This document shows positions 56,325 to 64,000 of a stretch of DNA of 64,000 nucleotides, piece after piece. Both the position numbers and the translations under genes were made by a program. The notes beneath the pieces are model-generated. The model searched no databases and was not told where the DNA came from. It saw only the letters and a list, made by a program, of their open reading frames with translations. Numbering within the stretch: the first letter of the stretch is position 1; the number at the start of each line of letters is the position of its first letter. Origin of the DNA: JAYFRC01 sp034926415 (GTDB taxonomy: Bacteria; Bacillota; Clostridia; Oscillospirales; Oscillospiraceae); the NCBI GenBank assembly GCA_034926415.1, contig JAYFRC010000011.1:1-64000 (forward strand), in the 5' to 3' direction.

Positions 56325-58328
56325 TTATTCTTGACTATCCTTAAGTTCCCCCAATGTTGTTTCCGCCCAACTGTAGTTGGTAAGATAACTTCCTTTGAAA
56401 AGCTGCGCATATTCTTCATTTCCGGAAAGATAGTCGTATAGATCACATTGTACCTTTTCCGGGACTATACGTCGTTTGCCGCCCACAGATTCGACAACAT
56501 CCGATATGCCGTATTCCTCCAAAATGTTTTTAAGCCTGAGCGCCACTTTGCGGTATCTTGCCAGGGTTACCGGAGTTGCCGGCTCATTTTCCCACAAAAA
56601 GCTGATGACTTCTTCCGAAGTGACATATCCGCCGCGGCGATCCACAAGCAGGGCAAGCAATTCTTTCGATTTCTTGTTTCGGAAAGCAATAGGTTTTCTG
56701 CCTACAAAAACGTCAAAATAGCCGAAGGTCCGAATAGCCACCGTTTGGTCTTGGGAGAATTTCATGCTTTCTATCGCCTTTGTATTCTCAATATTATAGA
56801 GCATTACATATCTCGGTGAGGAACCTCCGGGAAATTTTTGTGAACAAATAGCTTTGATGGAACGTTCAGTTTCGGATTTTAAGTCAAAGTAGGTAAATTC
56901 CGCCTCCCCTTTACTGAGAAGTTCCACAAACTCATCATAAGCCGCTTCACTGTGCTCGACAAAATCCTTAAGCGGCGTCATTTTATTCATCAGAGGAAGC
57001 CATTCCTCTTTGCTAAAGCCAAAAAACTCATAAACATTATCACTGGCATAAAGCGGTGTTACAAAACCATCCGCTGTTACCTTAAAAGCGGCAATCCCGT
57101 CAGTAAACCGCATAACAAGCTCTTGCATGTTTTCTTTCAAATGCAAATTTTCATTCCGGAGGTTATCTATACCCTCGGCGTCGGGAACGCAGCGGCAGCA
57201 GTAGAGGCTGACCGAATCGTCCAGCCTTAAAAAGATTCCGCTGTAAAGCTTTATCTCGCCGTTTGACGCTTTGGCTCTATACATGATCTGCGGAGGTTTT
57301 GCATCAGGCTCATACAGCTTTTTCTGACTAAAATCATAAAAGGAAGAGAGGACCTTATCGCAATCCTCCGGAACCACTGTGCCCGCGATCCATCTTTCGG
57401 TTGCGTCGTCCATCTGCATCGGAATGTTCTCAAGCCATTTGAACATAGGAGAGTCGTTGCTGTACAGGCATTTTACAATGTTTGTCCCAAGATTGTATTC
57501 AAAGACCTTTTCATAAACATCTGTAAGTGCTTTGAGATAGCGTTTGGTTTCGGTTGCTTTCTTTGTCCGGTGCCTTTCGGTCACATCCATGCAAACGCTT
57601 TGGAATTCTTCCATGCCCTGTTCGTTCACGCATTTTGTGACCCAGCCGAAAATATATGCTCTTGTGCCGTCACAGCGAAGAACTGTCATTTCGCCGGCAA
57701 TCGGAACGCCGGCGGAATAAACACGGTTCAGATACAGTGCAAATCTGCGCCGTTCTTCCATAGGTATCATCAAAAAGATATTATCCTTATAGAGCTCCAG
57801 ATAGTCGAGTTCACCGTCCTGAACCTTTGGAAAACGCAGAATATCAATCATCTGCTTATTAATGTATGTAATTTTAGGCTGCTTCTCGCAAGTATATTTC
57901 ATAAATCCGCAAGGCATCGTGTTATTAAGAAATTGCAGATTGTAATACTCGTTTTTGATGTCGGTAATATCCGTCAGTACGGAATAGCCCGCAAGAGTCC
58001 CGTCATCCAGTTTCTTAGTGGTGACAGTATCTCTTGCATAAATCGTAGAACCATCCTTTTTCATAAGACGGTACTCCGCTGTAAGCGTCTGTTCTTTTAA
58101 TTTCAAATTATTGATAAATTCGGAGTATACCCCTCTATCTGCCGGATGCACCAGGGATGCATATAAATCCCGGCTCTCACTCAACAGCTCATCTTCAGTG
58201 AGGCCTAACATATCACAAAGGTTTTTACTCACATAACTCAAATGAGTCGGTTCTGTTAAGACATACTGATGAAAGCCGCTGATATTTCGGCTTAGTATAT
58301 CCTCAATATTGTCTGGTGTATTTTCCAT
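56325..58328 (-). CDS. PAS-domain regulator with C-terminal winged helix
   Basis: 667-aa cytoplasmic one-component regulator with no membrane segment. PAS/PAC domains: first about 10-125 (GFHQYVLTEPTHLSYVSKNL, then LVHPADRGVYSEFIN and TAEYRLMKKDG), second about 125-250, and a third region about 420-510. The C-terminal domain (about 540-640: FGYFDVFVGRKPIAFRNKKS, then LLALLVDRRGGYVTSEEVIS and an SVGGKRRIVPE wing) resembles OmpR/SARP-type winged helices used by activators. No kinase or phosphoacceptor was seen. Downstream of the acc/fabZ operon, so it may sense a lipid or redox state; the target is unknown. GGAG before the ATG. Confidence 0.75.
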   Translation of the reverse strand: MENTPDNIEDILSRNISGFHQYVLTEPTHLSYVSKNLCDMLGLTEDELLSESRDLYASLVHPADRGVYSEFINNLKLKEQTLTAEYRLMKKDGSTIYARDTVTTKKLDDGTLAGYSVLTDITDIKNEYYNLQFLNNTMPCGFMKYTCEKQPKITYINKQMIDILRFPKVQDGELDYLELYKDNIFLMIPMEERRRFALYLNRVYSAGVPIAGEMTVLRCDGTRAYIFGWVTKCVNEQGMEEFQSVCMDVTERHRTKKATETKRYLKALTDVYEKVFEYNLGTNIVKCLYSNDSPMFKWLENIPMQMDDATERWIAGTVVPEDCDKVLSSFYDFSQKKLYEPDAKPPQIMYRAKASNGEIKLYSGIFLRLDDSVSLYCCRCVPDAEGIDNLRNENLHLKENMQELVMRFTDGIAAFKVTADGFVTPLYASDNVYEFFGFSKEEWLPLMNKMTPLKDFVEHSEAAYDEFVELLSKGEAEFTYFDLKSETERSIKAICSQKFPGGSSPRYVMLYNIENTKAIESMKFSQDQTVAIRTFGYFDVFVGRKPIAFRNKKSKELLALLVDRRGGYVTSEEVISFLWENEPATPVTLARYRKVALRLKNILEEYGISDVVESVGGKRRIVPEKVQCDLYDYLSGNEEYAQLFKGSYLTNYSWAETTLGELKDSQE

Positions 58329-58393
58329 AGTGTCTCCTTACGTCCGGAGAAAATAACACTCCGTAAAGCTCGGGTAAATTAAATATATTTTGA

Positions 58394-58556
58394 TTATACC
58401 ATGAATTTTTCCAAATTCATGGTATAAACGTCATTGCCGCCGGTTGCCCCGCAAGTGGCGAGGCGGACGCGACAGAGATGGCGGCCGCCGGATTCCCGCC
58501 TGCGGCGGAACCGTCCGGCATGCCGTATAGTAGCCGCCTTGCGGCTATTATACCAT
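58394..58556. repeat. MITE/REP-like GC-rich element flanked by TTATACCAT
   Basis: TTATACCAT occurs at 58394-58402 and 58548-58556. The left end is a perfect 15-bp hairpin (TTATACCATGAATTT, loop TTCC, complement to 58427); the right end has TAGCCGC-CTT-GCGGCTA (58531-58547). Between them lies GC-rich DNA unlike the AT-rich neighbours. Located in the 297-base gap before the acyl-CoA synthetase gene end; the small open frame inside looks non-coding. Confidence 0.5.
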
Positions 58557-58625
58557 ATCTTTTTATAAAAAATAAATAAGCACGCCTTCACTGACTAACA
58601 TTGAAAGGCAGCGCTTGATTCTGCG

Positions 58626-60260
58626 TCAGCTCTGACTGCGAAGCACGGTCTTTTGGATTTTTCCGCTGATGGTTTTCGGCATTTCCTCTAAAAATTCAAT
58701 GATTCTAATCCACTTGTATTCTGCAAGCTTTTGATTACAGAAGTCCTTGATCTCCAGTTCAAGCTTTTTTGATGGGGCGAATTCACGAGCAAGTACGATA
58801 ACGGCTTTGATCGCCTGACCGCGAAGCGTATCGGGTACTCCGATAACGCTGCATTCCGCAACTCCCGGATGTTCCATAAGAACATTTTCCACTTCATAGG
58901 GACCTACGCGGAAACCTCCGGTTTTAATTATGTCGTCAAAGCGGCCGTGGAACCAGTAACGGCCGTTTTCATCCATATGTGCCGCATCGCCGGTATGATA
59001 CACACCGCCGCGCCATACAAACTCAAACTGTTCTTCATTGTCTAGATATGATGTAAAAACGCCTGGCTGTCTGCCGTTTTCAGCCGGAAGAACTACGACC
59101 TCTCCGACTTCGCCTGCCGGAACGGGTTTGCCGCATTTGCTTCGGAGCTCGATATTATAAAAGGGTGAGATTGTTCCCATAGAACCTTCTACGGGTTCTT
59201 TTCCTTTGAAGTTCGCCATCAAAAGCGTTGTTTCGGTCTGGCCGTAGCCTTCGCACAGAGGCAGTCCCGTGCGTTCAGTAAATTTGCGGAACACTTCGGG
59301 CGCCAACATTTCGCCCGCGGTAGAAGCGTGCTTTAAGGTCGGCATGTCGGGAATGCCCTTGCGTACAAGATAGCGATACACAGTAGGCGGCGCACAAAAT
59401 GAAGTCACTCCGTAACGATTGATAACGGTCATAAGTTGTTTTGGGTCGAAATTATCAAAGTCATAAACCATAACAGCACTGCCAACAAGCCATTGACCGT
59501 AGAGTTTCCCCCATGACGCTTTTGCCCATCCGGTTTCTGCCAGTGTAAAGTGAAGTCCGTTGTCCTCGGCCTGCTGCCAATACTTTGCAGTAACAATATG
59601 CGCCAAGGGGTAAGTGTAATCATGGATAACGCCCTTCGGATTTCCGGTCGTGCCGGAGGTATAATACAGCACCATGGGATCGGTGGAAAGAGTTTCGATG
59701 CGGGCAAATCTGCTGTCGGCAGCATCCATTGCGGCCGTTAGATTTTCAAAGCCTTCCACATCTGCCTGCACACACCAAAGCTTTGCCGTCATTCCGGCCT
59801 CTGCTAGGGCGGATTTGATTTTTTCGGGAACCTCGTTTTGTGGCGTGCAAACGATCGCTTTCACTTTGGAGGATCTGATCCGGTATACAAAGTCGCTCAC
59901 AGTCAGCATATGCGTTGCAGGGATAACCACAGCGCCCAGTTTGTGAAGCGCAATCGTGGCAAACCAGTATTCATAATGGCGCTTCAGTATCAGCATTACC
60001 CTGTCTCCGCGATTAATGCCGGCATTTTTAAATACATTAGCCATCTGGTTGCTGTATTTTTTTATATCAGAAAACGTAAAAACATGCTCCTCATTTTCGG
60101 TGTTGCACCAGATAAGTGCTTTTTTATCTGGAGATTCGTCCGCGACCAAATCGACAACGTCGTATCCGAAATTGAAATTGTCGGGATAATTCAGGGCAAA
60201 TTTTTTCAAGCTGCCGAATTCATCGGTAATTTCAGTACAGTATTTTTGATATATGCTCAT
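58626..60260 (-). CDS. Acyl-CoA synthetase (medium-chain/MACS-like)
   Basis: 544-aa adenylate-forming ligase. TSGTTG at 201-206 (LYYTSGTTGNPKGVIHDYT), GYGQTETTLLM (A5), YHTGDAAHMDENGRYWFHGR (A7), DDIIKTGGFRVGPYEVE (A8) and PKTISGKIQKTVL (A10 lysine). It resembles the medium-chain acyl-CoA synthetase group. Last gene of the acc/fabZ operon, 2 bases after accA, an unusual partner for an acetyl-CoA carboxylase. It may reactivate free acids released by a thioesterase, or activate an exogenous starter. AAGGAG precedes the ATG. Confidence 0.88.
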   Translation of the reverse strand: MSIYQKYCTEITDEFGSLKKFALNYPDNFNFGYDVVDLVADESPDKKALIWCNTENEEHVFTFSDIKKYSNQMANVFKNAGINRGDRVMLILKRHYEYWFATIALHKLGAVVIPATHMLTVSDFVYRIRSSKVKAIVCTPQNEVPEKIKSALAEAGMTAKLWCVQADVEGFENLTAAMDAADSRFARIETLSTDPMVLYYTSGTTGNPKGVIHDYTYPLAHIVTAKYWQQAEDNGLHFTLAETGWAKASWGKLYGQWLVGSAVMVYDFDNFDPKQLMTVINRYGVTSFCAPPTVYRYLVRKGIPDMPTLKHASTAGEMLAPEVFRKFTERTGLPLCEGYGQTETTLLMANFKGKEPVEGSMGTISPFYNIELRSKCGKPVPAGEVGEVVVLPAENGRQPGVFTSYLDNEEQFEFVWRGGVYHTGDAAHMDENGRYWFHGRFDDIIKTGGFRVGPYEVENVLMEHPGVAECSVIGVPDTLRGQAIKAVIVLAREFAPSKKLELEIKDFCNQKLAEYKWIRIIEFLEEMPKTISGKIQKTVLRSQS

Positions 60261-60262
60261 AA

Positions 60263-61054
60263 TTACTCCTTAACAACCGCGCTGACGCCGATACGACGGA
60301 AGCGGTCATATCGCTTACCTATCAAATCCAAATCATTTGACAGCTTGCTCAGTTCCTCGGTCAAAAGATTGCGAATCTGGTCATAAAATCCCTTTGAACC
60401 AATCTCCTTTTCCGAAAGAATGCGCTCGATAACACCAAGGTTTTTTGCATCCTCTGCCGTCAGTTTAAGACTTGCCGCTACTGTTTCAGCTTTGGAGGCG
60501 TCCTTCCAAAGAATGCTTGCACAGCCTTCCGGAGAAATTACCGAATAGATCGCGTTTTGCAGCATCCATACCCGGTCCGCAACCGCAAGAGCAAGAGCTC
60601 CGCCGCTGCCGCCTTCGCCGGTCAGAATAGATATAACAGGAACGCAAAGGGTGGACATTTCCATAAGATTTTCAGCGATTGCCTGACCCTGACCGCGCGC
60701 CTCGGCATCGACGCCGCAATAGGCGCCGGACGTATCAATAAAGCAAATGATCGGTCTGCCGAATTTTTCTGCCTGTTTCATGAGCCGCAGCGCCTTGCGG
60801 TATCCTTCCGGATGCGGCGCGCCAAAATTGCGATAGCTGCGTTCCTTGGCCGTGTGTCCTTTTTCAATTGCAATAACCGTAACTGGATTGCGGTTCAGCC
60901 TCGCAATGCCGCAAACAACGGCAGGGTCATCGGCATAACGGCGGTCGCCGTGAAATTCAATAAATCCCTTAAAGATATGTTTTATATAATCAAGCCCGGT
61001 CGGTCTGTTGTTATCCCGGGCAAGTTTTACCCGCTCATACGGCACTCCACTCAT
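60263..61054 (-). CDS. accA: Acetyl-CoA carboxylase carboxyltransferase subunit alpha
   Basis: 263-aa alpha subunit of the carboxyltransferase that moves CO2 from biotin to acetyl-CoA, giving malonyl-CoA. FGAPHPEGYRKALRLMKQAEKFGRP, FIDTSGAYCGVDAEARGQGQAIA and SILTGEGGSGGALALAVAD are diagnostic. The ATG at 61054 uses GGAGGGTGA at the end of accD. Shorter N-terminus than E. coli AccA, as usual in Firmicutes. Confidence 0.95.
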   Translation of the reverse strand: MSGVPYERVKLARDNNRPTGLDYIKHIFKGFIEFHGDRRYADDPAVVCGIARLNRNPVTVIAIEKGHTAKERSYRNFGAPHPEGYRKALRLMKQAEKFGRPIICFIDTSGAYCGVDAEARGQGQAIAENLMEMSTLCVPVISILTGEGGSGGALALAVADRVWMLQNAIYSVISPEGCASILWKDASKAETVAASLKLTAEDAKNLGVIERILSEKEIGSKGFYDQIRNLLTEELSKLSNDLDLIGKRYDRFRRIGVSAVVKE

Positions 61055-61058
61055 ACAT

Positions 61059-61910
61059 TCACCCTCCATTATGCATTTCAAGAAGCTTGGTCAGCAGTTC
61101 TTTTTGATTAGAGCGAACGACTATGGCGTCAATAAATCCGTGCTCCAATACATACTCCGACTTTTGAAAACCGCCGGGCAATGATTTTTTTGTCGTCTGC
61201 TCGATTACTCTTGCTCCAGCAAAACCTACCGTTGCTCCGGGTTCCGCCAAAATAATGTCCGCCTCCATTGCAAAACTGGCGGTCACGCCGCCGGTAGTGG
61301 GGTCGGTCAACACAGCAATATATAATAATCCCGCGTCGCTGTGCCGCTTTACCGCGGCGCTTGTTTTTGCCATCTGCATTAGAGATAGCAGACCTTCCTG
61401 CATACGGGCGCCGCCCGAAACGGTAAAGCCGATTACCGGAAGATGGTGATTCGCAGCGTACTCAAACAAAGATGCTATTTTTTCTCCCACAGCGCTGCCC
61501 ATACTGCCCATCATAAAATAGGACTCCATAACAAATAAGCAGCAATTCTGCCCGCCTATCTTAGCGGTGCCGCATACTACGGCTTCTTCCTCGCCGCTCG
61601 CCGCGCGGACTTTGTCGACCTTATCCTTATATCCCGGAAAGCCGAGCGGATTGCCGGATTTTATTCCGGAATACAATTCGTGAAAACTGTCCCTGTCTGC
61701 TATCATCAGAATACGCTGCCGGGCTTTCATACGGAAATGATAACCGCAGGGGCAAACAAGGTCGTTTGTCCAAAGACGGCTAAGCGGAATATCTCTATGG
61801 CAGTTGGGACATTTTTTTTCCGGTTCGCCCGCATCCTGCTGCACAGGAGCGGCAGTCCGTCCGCCCTCTTCCAATTTATTTTTCGGTTTTAAAAAATTAA
61901 TCAAAGCCAT
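61059..61910 (-). CDS. accD: Acetyl-CoA carboxylase carboxyltransferase subunit beta
   Basis: 283-aa beta subunit. Zinc ribbon CPNC at about 34-37 and CPCG at about 53-56, then the crotonase-like core: FMMGSMGSAVGEKI, GGARMQEGLLSLMQMAKTSAA, DPTTGGVTASFAMEADI, with the GVIEQTTKKSLPGGFQKSEYVLEHGFIDAIV-type end (here RVIEQ). The ATG at 61910 has AGGTGA upstream inside the accC stop region. Coupled to accC and accA. Confidence 0.95.
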   Translation of the reverse strand: MALINFLKPKNKLEEGGRTAAPVQQDAGEPEKKCPNCHRDIPLSRLWTNDLVCPCGYHFRMKARQRILMIADRDSFHELYSGIKSGNPLGFPGYKDKVDKVRAASGEEEAVVCGTAKIGGQNCCLFVMESYFMMGSMGSAVGEKIASLFEYAANHHLPVIGFTVSGGARMQEGLLSLMQMAKTSAAVKRHSDAGLLYIAVLTDPTTGGVTASFAMEADIILAEPGATVGFAGARVIEQTTKKSLPGGFQKSEYVLEHGFIDAIVVRSNQKELLTKLLEMHNGG

Positions 61911-61915
61911 CGGTT

Positions 61916-63223
61916 TCACCTGTTACCCATAAAAGTTAAATCATAGTTACCGGAGGTAAATCGTTCGTCCTCAACAATACGCAGCTGTTCTTCTATATTC
62001 GTCGATATGCCCTCGATCACCAGTTCACAGAGAGCTGAACGCACCTTTCTGAGCGCTTCTTCTCTTGTCTTGGCAAACACGATCAGTTTGCCGAGCAGCG
62101 AATCATAATAAGGCGATACCGTTGTTCCCTCAATGAGACAGGTATCAAATCTTACAGACGGGCCGCCGGGAACATGAAGCATTTTCAGCGTTCCGCAGCT
62201 GCCTGCATTGATACGGCATTCTATTGCGGAACCCTGCATGCGGATATCGTTTTGAGTAAAGTTAAGCGGAATGCCGGCCGCTATGCGGATCTGCCATTTT
62301 ACCAGGTCAACTCCTGTCAGCATCTCGGTAACGCAATGTTCCACCTGCAATCGGACATTCATTTCCATAAACCAGAAATTGCCGCTTTTATCCAGGAGAA
62401 ATTCCAGCGTTCCCGCACCCACGTACCCGATTTTCTTGACCGTTTCTACGGCAAGAGCGATGATTTTCTTTCTCTGCTCATCGTTCACGGCCGGAGAGGG
62501 AGTTTCCTCGATAAGCTTCTGATTGCGCCGCTGTAAGGAACAGTCTCTGTCGCCAAGACATACGGCATTCCCCTGCTCGTCGGCAAGTATCTGCAATTCC
62601 ACATGTCTGGCCGGGAATATGTATTTTTCGATATAAACGCTTCCGTCACCAAAGGCAATATTTGCTTCATTGCTTGCCTGAAGGTAATCTTCTTCCATAT
62701 CGTCGGCTGTTCTTATAAGCCTGATACCACGTCCGCCTCCGCCTGCGCATGCCTTGAGCATAACAGGGTATCCTATCCTGTCGGCTGCTCTTTTTGCGTC
62801 TTCCACCGATGCCACCGCCTTCGTTCCGGGGATAACGCTCAAACCGGTATTGCAGACAATTTCCTTTAATATTGCTTTATCGCTGAGCCGTTCCATGCTT
62901 TCCGGGTCGGGGCCTATAAATACCAGGCCGTTCTTCCTGCAAAGACGTGCAAAGTGAGCATTTTCCGAAAGAAAACCGTAGCCGGGATGTATCGCCTGAG
63001 CGCCTGACAAGACAGCTGCGCTGATAATCTGATTTTCATTCAAATAGCTTTCCGAGGCATCTGGGCCGCCGATACAGTAACTCTGATCTGCCAGGGATAC
63101 ATGAAAGGCATTTTTATCCGCCTCAGAATATACCGCCACCGTGGCAATCCCCATCTCCTTGCAAGCCCGTATAATTCGTACGGCGATCTCGCCGCGATTG
63201 GCTATAAGTATTTTTGAGAACAT
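61916..63223 (-). CDS. accC: Acetyl-CoA carboxylase biotin carboxylase subunit
   Basis: 435-aa ATP-grasp enzyme that carboxylates biotin on AccB. MFSKILIANRGEIAVRIIRACKEMGI, the Gly-rich loop KACAGGGGRGIRLI, and EMNVRLQVEHCVTEMLTGVDLVKWQI with the catalytic Glu/Arg region. About 10-15 residues shorter than usual at the C-terminus, but all core motifs are present. GGGAGAG precedes the ATG. Confidence 0.94.
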   Translation of the reverse strand: MFSKILIANRGEIAVRIIRACKEMGIATVAVYSEADKNAFHVSLADQSYCIGGPDASESYLNENQIISAAVLSGAQAIHPGYGFLSENAHFARLCRKNGLVFIGPDPESMERLSDKAILKEIVCNTGLSVIPGTKAVASVEDAKRAADRIGYPVMLKACAGGGGRGIRLIRTADDMEEDYLQASNEANIAFGDGSVYIEKYIFPARHVELQILADEQGNAVCLGDRDCSLQRRNQKLIEETPSPAVNDEQRKKIIALAVETVKKIGYVGAGTLEFLLDKSGNFWFMEMNVRLQVEHCVTEMLTGVDLVKWQIRIAAGIPLNFTQNDIRMQGSAIECRINAGSCGTLKMLHVPGGPSVRFDTCLIEGTTVSPYYDSLLGKLIVFAKTREEALRKVRSALCELVIEGISTNIEEQLRIVEDERFTSGNYDLTFMGNR

Positions 63224-63226
63224 AAT

Positions 63227-63643
63227 TTACTCTCCCGTAATTGCGAAAGAAAATTCAGCGGATGCACAAAGCTTTCCGTCTACAGTAACAGTGCCTTCCG
63301 CGAAATAAAATGGATGCTTTGCTCTTTTGATACGGCATTGTGTTTCGATAGTATCACCAGGCCTTACCGGAGAACGAAATTTCACATTGTTGAGTCCTGT
63401 ATAAACGGGAAGATTTCCTTTGCTCATTGCGTCCCGCATCAAAACACAGGCAGACTGAGCAAGGATCTCACAGAGAATAACGCCCGGAACGATAGGATTG
63501 TCCGGGAAATGCCCTTTTAAGAAAAACTCATCGCCAGAAACGGTATAATGACCTATGGCAACTCCGCCGCTCTCTTCCACCTCGTCCAGCAAGAGCATAT
63601 TATCTCTGTGAGGCAGTATCTTCATAATTTCTTCTCTGTTCAT
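63227..63643 (-). CDS. fabZ: 3-hydroxyacyl-ACP dehydratase FabZ
   Basis: 138-aa hotdog dehydratase of type II fatty acid synthesis; makes trans-2-enoyl-ACP. LPHRDNMLLLDEV, then GHFPDNPIVPGVILCEILAQSA with catalytic His45 and Glu59. Between accB and accC, the usual Clostridia order. Three-base gap from accB. Confidence 0.93.
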   Translation of the reverse strand: MNREEIMKILPHRDNMLLLDEVEESGGVAIGHYTVSGDEFFLKGHFPDNPIVPGVILCEILAQSACVLMRDAMSKGNLPVYTGLNNVKFRSPVRPGDTIETQCRIKRAKHPFYFAEGTVTVDGKLCASAEFSFAITGE

Positions 63644-63646
63644 ATC

Positions 63647-64000
63647 TTATCTCTTGATACGGAATAATACGGTGCCGAATTCCACCACCTGGCCGTTAGT
63701 TGCGCAGATTTCCGAAATCACACCTTCATCTTCGGCGATAATCTCATTCATCAGCTTCATTGCCTCTATGATGCATAGAAGCTGGCCTTTCTTTACCCGG
63801 TCGCCGATGGCTACATACGGGACCGAATCTTCGGCACTTGCGGTGTAGAATACACCAACCATAGGAGATTTCACGCTGATATAATTATCGTTTTCATTTA
63901 CTTCCTGAGTGACAGGAGCAGAAAATGCGTTGGCGTTTTCTGTTTCTTTGGCTGCCGCAGGAGCGGAGCGCTCGAGACGCACCACTTTATTATCCTCGGT
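63647..64000 (-). CDS. accB: Acetyl-CoA carboxylase biotin carboxyl carrier protein (partial)
   Basis: C-terminal part of AccB; the N-terminus lies beyond the window. The biotinyl domain shows SPMVGVFYTASAEDSVPYVAIGDRV and the lysine in IEAMKLMNEI, with a flexible Ala/Pro/Asn-rich linker before it. The frame stays open to base 64000 (…EDNKVVRLERS), which fits the usual upstream part of AccB, so the GTG at 63985 is not a start. First visible gene of the accB-fabZ-accC-accD-accA-ligase operon. Confidence 0.93.
   Translation of the reverse strand, partial: TEDNKVVRLERSAPAAAKETENANAFSAPVTQEVNENDNYISVKSPMVGVFYTASAEDSVPYVAIGDRVKKGQLLCIIEAMKLMNEIIAEDEGVISEICATNGQVVEFGTVLFRIKR

Noticed and set aside
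58626..64000. Aryl-polyene or polyketide biosynthetic cluster
   Set aside because: No ketosynthase, acyl carrier protein or ketoreductase gene is in view; the order accB-fabZ-accC-accD-accA is the ordinary fatty-acid order. Only the ligase, thioesterase and PAS gene are unusual.
1..64000. CRISPR arrays, tRNA or rRNA genes, insertion sequences, prophage
   Set aside because: Intergenic regions were read on both strands; no regular spaced repeats, tRNA-like cloverleafs, transposase or phage genes were found.

Overview
The window looks like the chromosome of a spore-forming, moderately GC-rich member of the class Clostridia (Oscillospiraceae-like; inferred from gene content and order, no search was run). 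It holds the forespore sigma factor sigG, the spore proteins GerW/YtfJ and YlmC/YmxH, a D-Ala-D-Ala carboxypeptidase next to scpAB, a T-box leader on alaS and many Shine-Dalgarno-led genes with TTG or GTG starts. Both ends are cut inside genes: cmk on the left and accB on the right. No rRNA, tRNA, CRISPR array, insertion sequence or prophage was seen.

Layout. 1-8 kb, minus strand: cmk, a BaiN/HI0933-type flavoprotein, an RpiR regulator, then the operon M50 protease-scpA-scpB-DUF2953-gerW-dac-rluB. 8-12.3 kb, plus strand: a branched-chain aminotransferase and a glycolipid cassette (LafA-like GT4, TVP38/DedA-like protein, LafB-like GT4). 12.4-26 kb is core information processing: tsf, rpsB, ylmC, sigG, glnS, a toprim RNase M5-like gene, holA, comEC with a small XRE regulator, hinT, alaS and a uridine-kinase-like gene. 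26.2-42.6 kb is an accessory metabolic island, visibly more A/T-rich: LysR regulator; MBL hydrolase, MFS transporter, SDR, zinc alcohol dehydrogenase and aldehyde dehydrogenase on the plus strand; a DASS transporter and an etfA-etfB-acyl-CoA dehydrogenase-CoA transferase operon on the minus strand; a LuxR-type regulator; and an acyl-CoA ligase. 42.6-55.7 kb is core again: U32 protein, mltG, a Cys/Gly-rich small protein, tmk, wecG-like, EamA transporter, HAD phosphatase, pcrA, an AbrB-alpha/beta hydrolase pair, an lrgA-lrgB-gntR operon and a threonine-aldolase-like gene. 55.8-64 kb, minus strand: a tightly coupled accB-fabZ-accC-accD-accA-acyl-CoA synthetase operon, then a PAS-domain regulator and a hotdog thioesterase.

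How the genes may work together. The island reads as a route for an imported, possibly aromatic or unsaturated, compound: uptake and hydrolysis, stepwise oxidation of alcohol to aldehyde to acid, activation to a CoA thioester by CoA transferase or ligase, then flavin-linked oxidation or reduction at the alpha-beta bond with an Etf pair. The substrate cannot be read from the sequence. The island carries its own regulatory sites: a 47-bp dyad between lysR and the MBL gene, a 24-bp palindrome upstream of the DASS gene, and a 16-bp palindrome upstream of the luxR gene. It also holds a candidate orphan small RNA with its own promoter and terminator (about 34967-35072).

Other regulatory signals that can be read directly include a textbook sigma-F/G promoter before sigG, a GntR/FadR-type operator on the lrgA promoter, an operator over the promoter of the xre-comEC-holA operon, an inverted repeat at the lafA promoter and a sigma-K-like promoter before the Cys-rich small protein.
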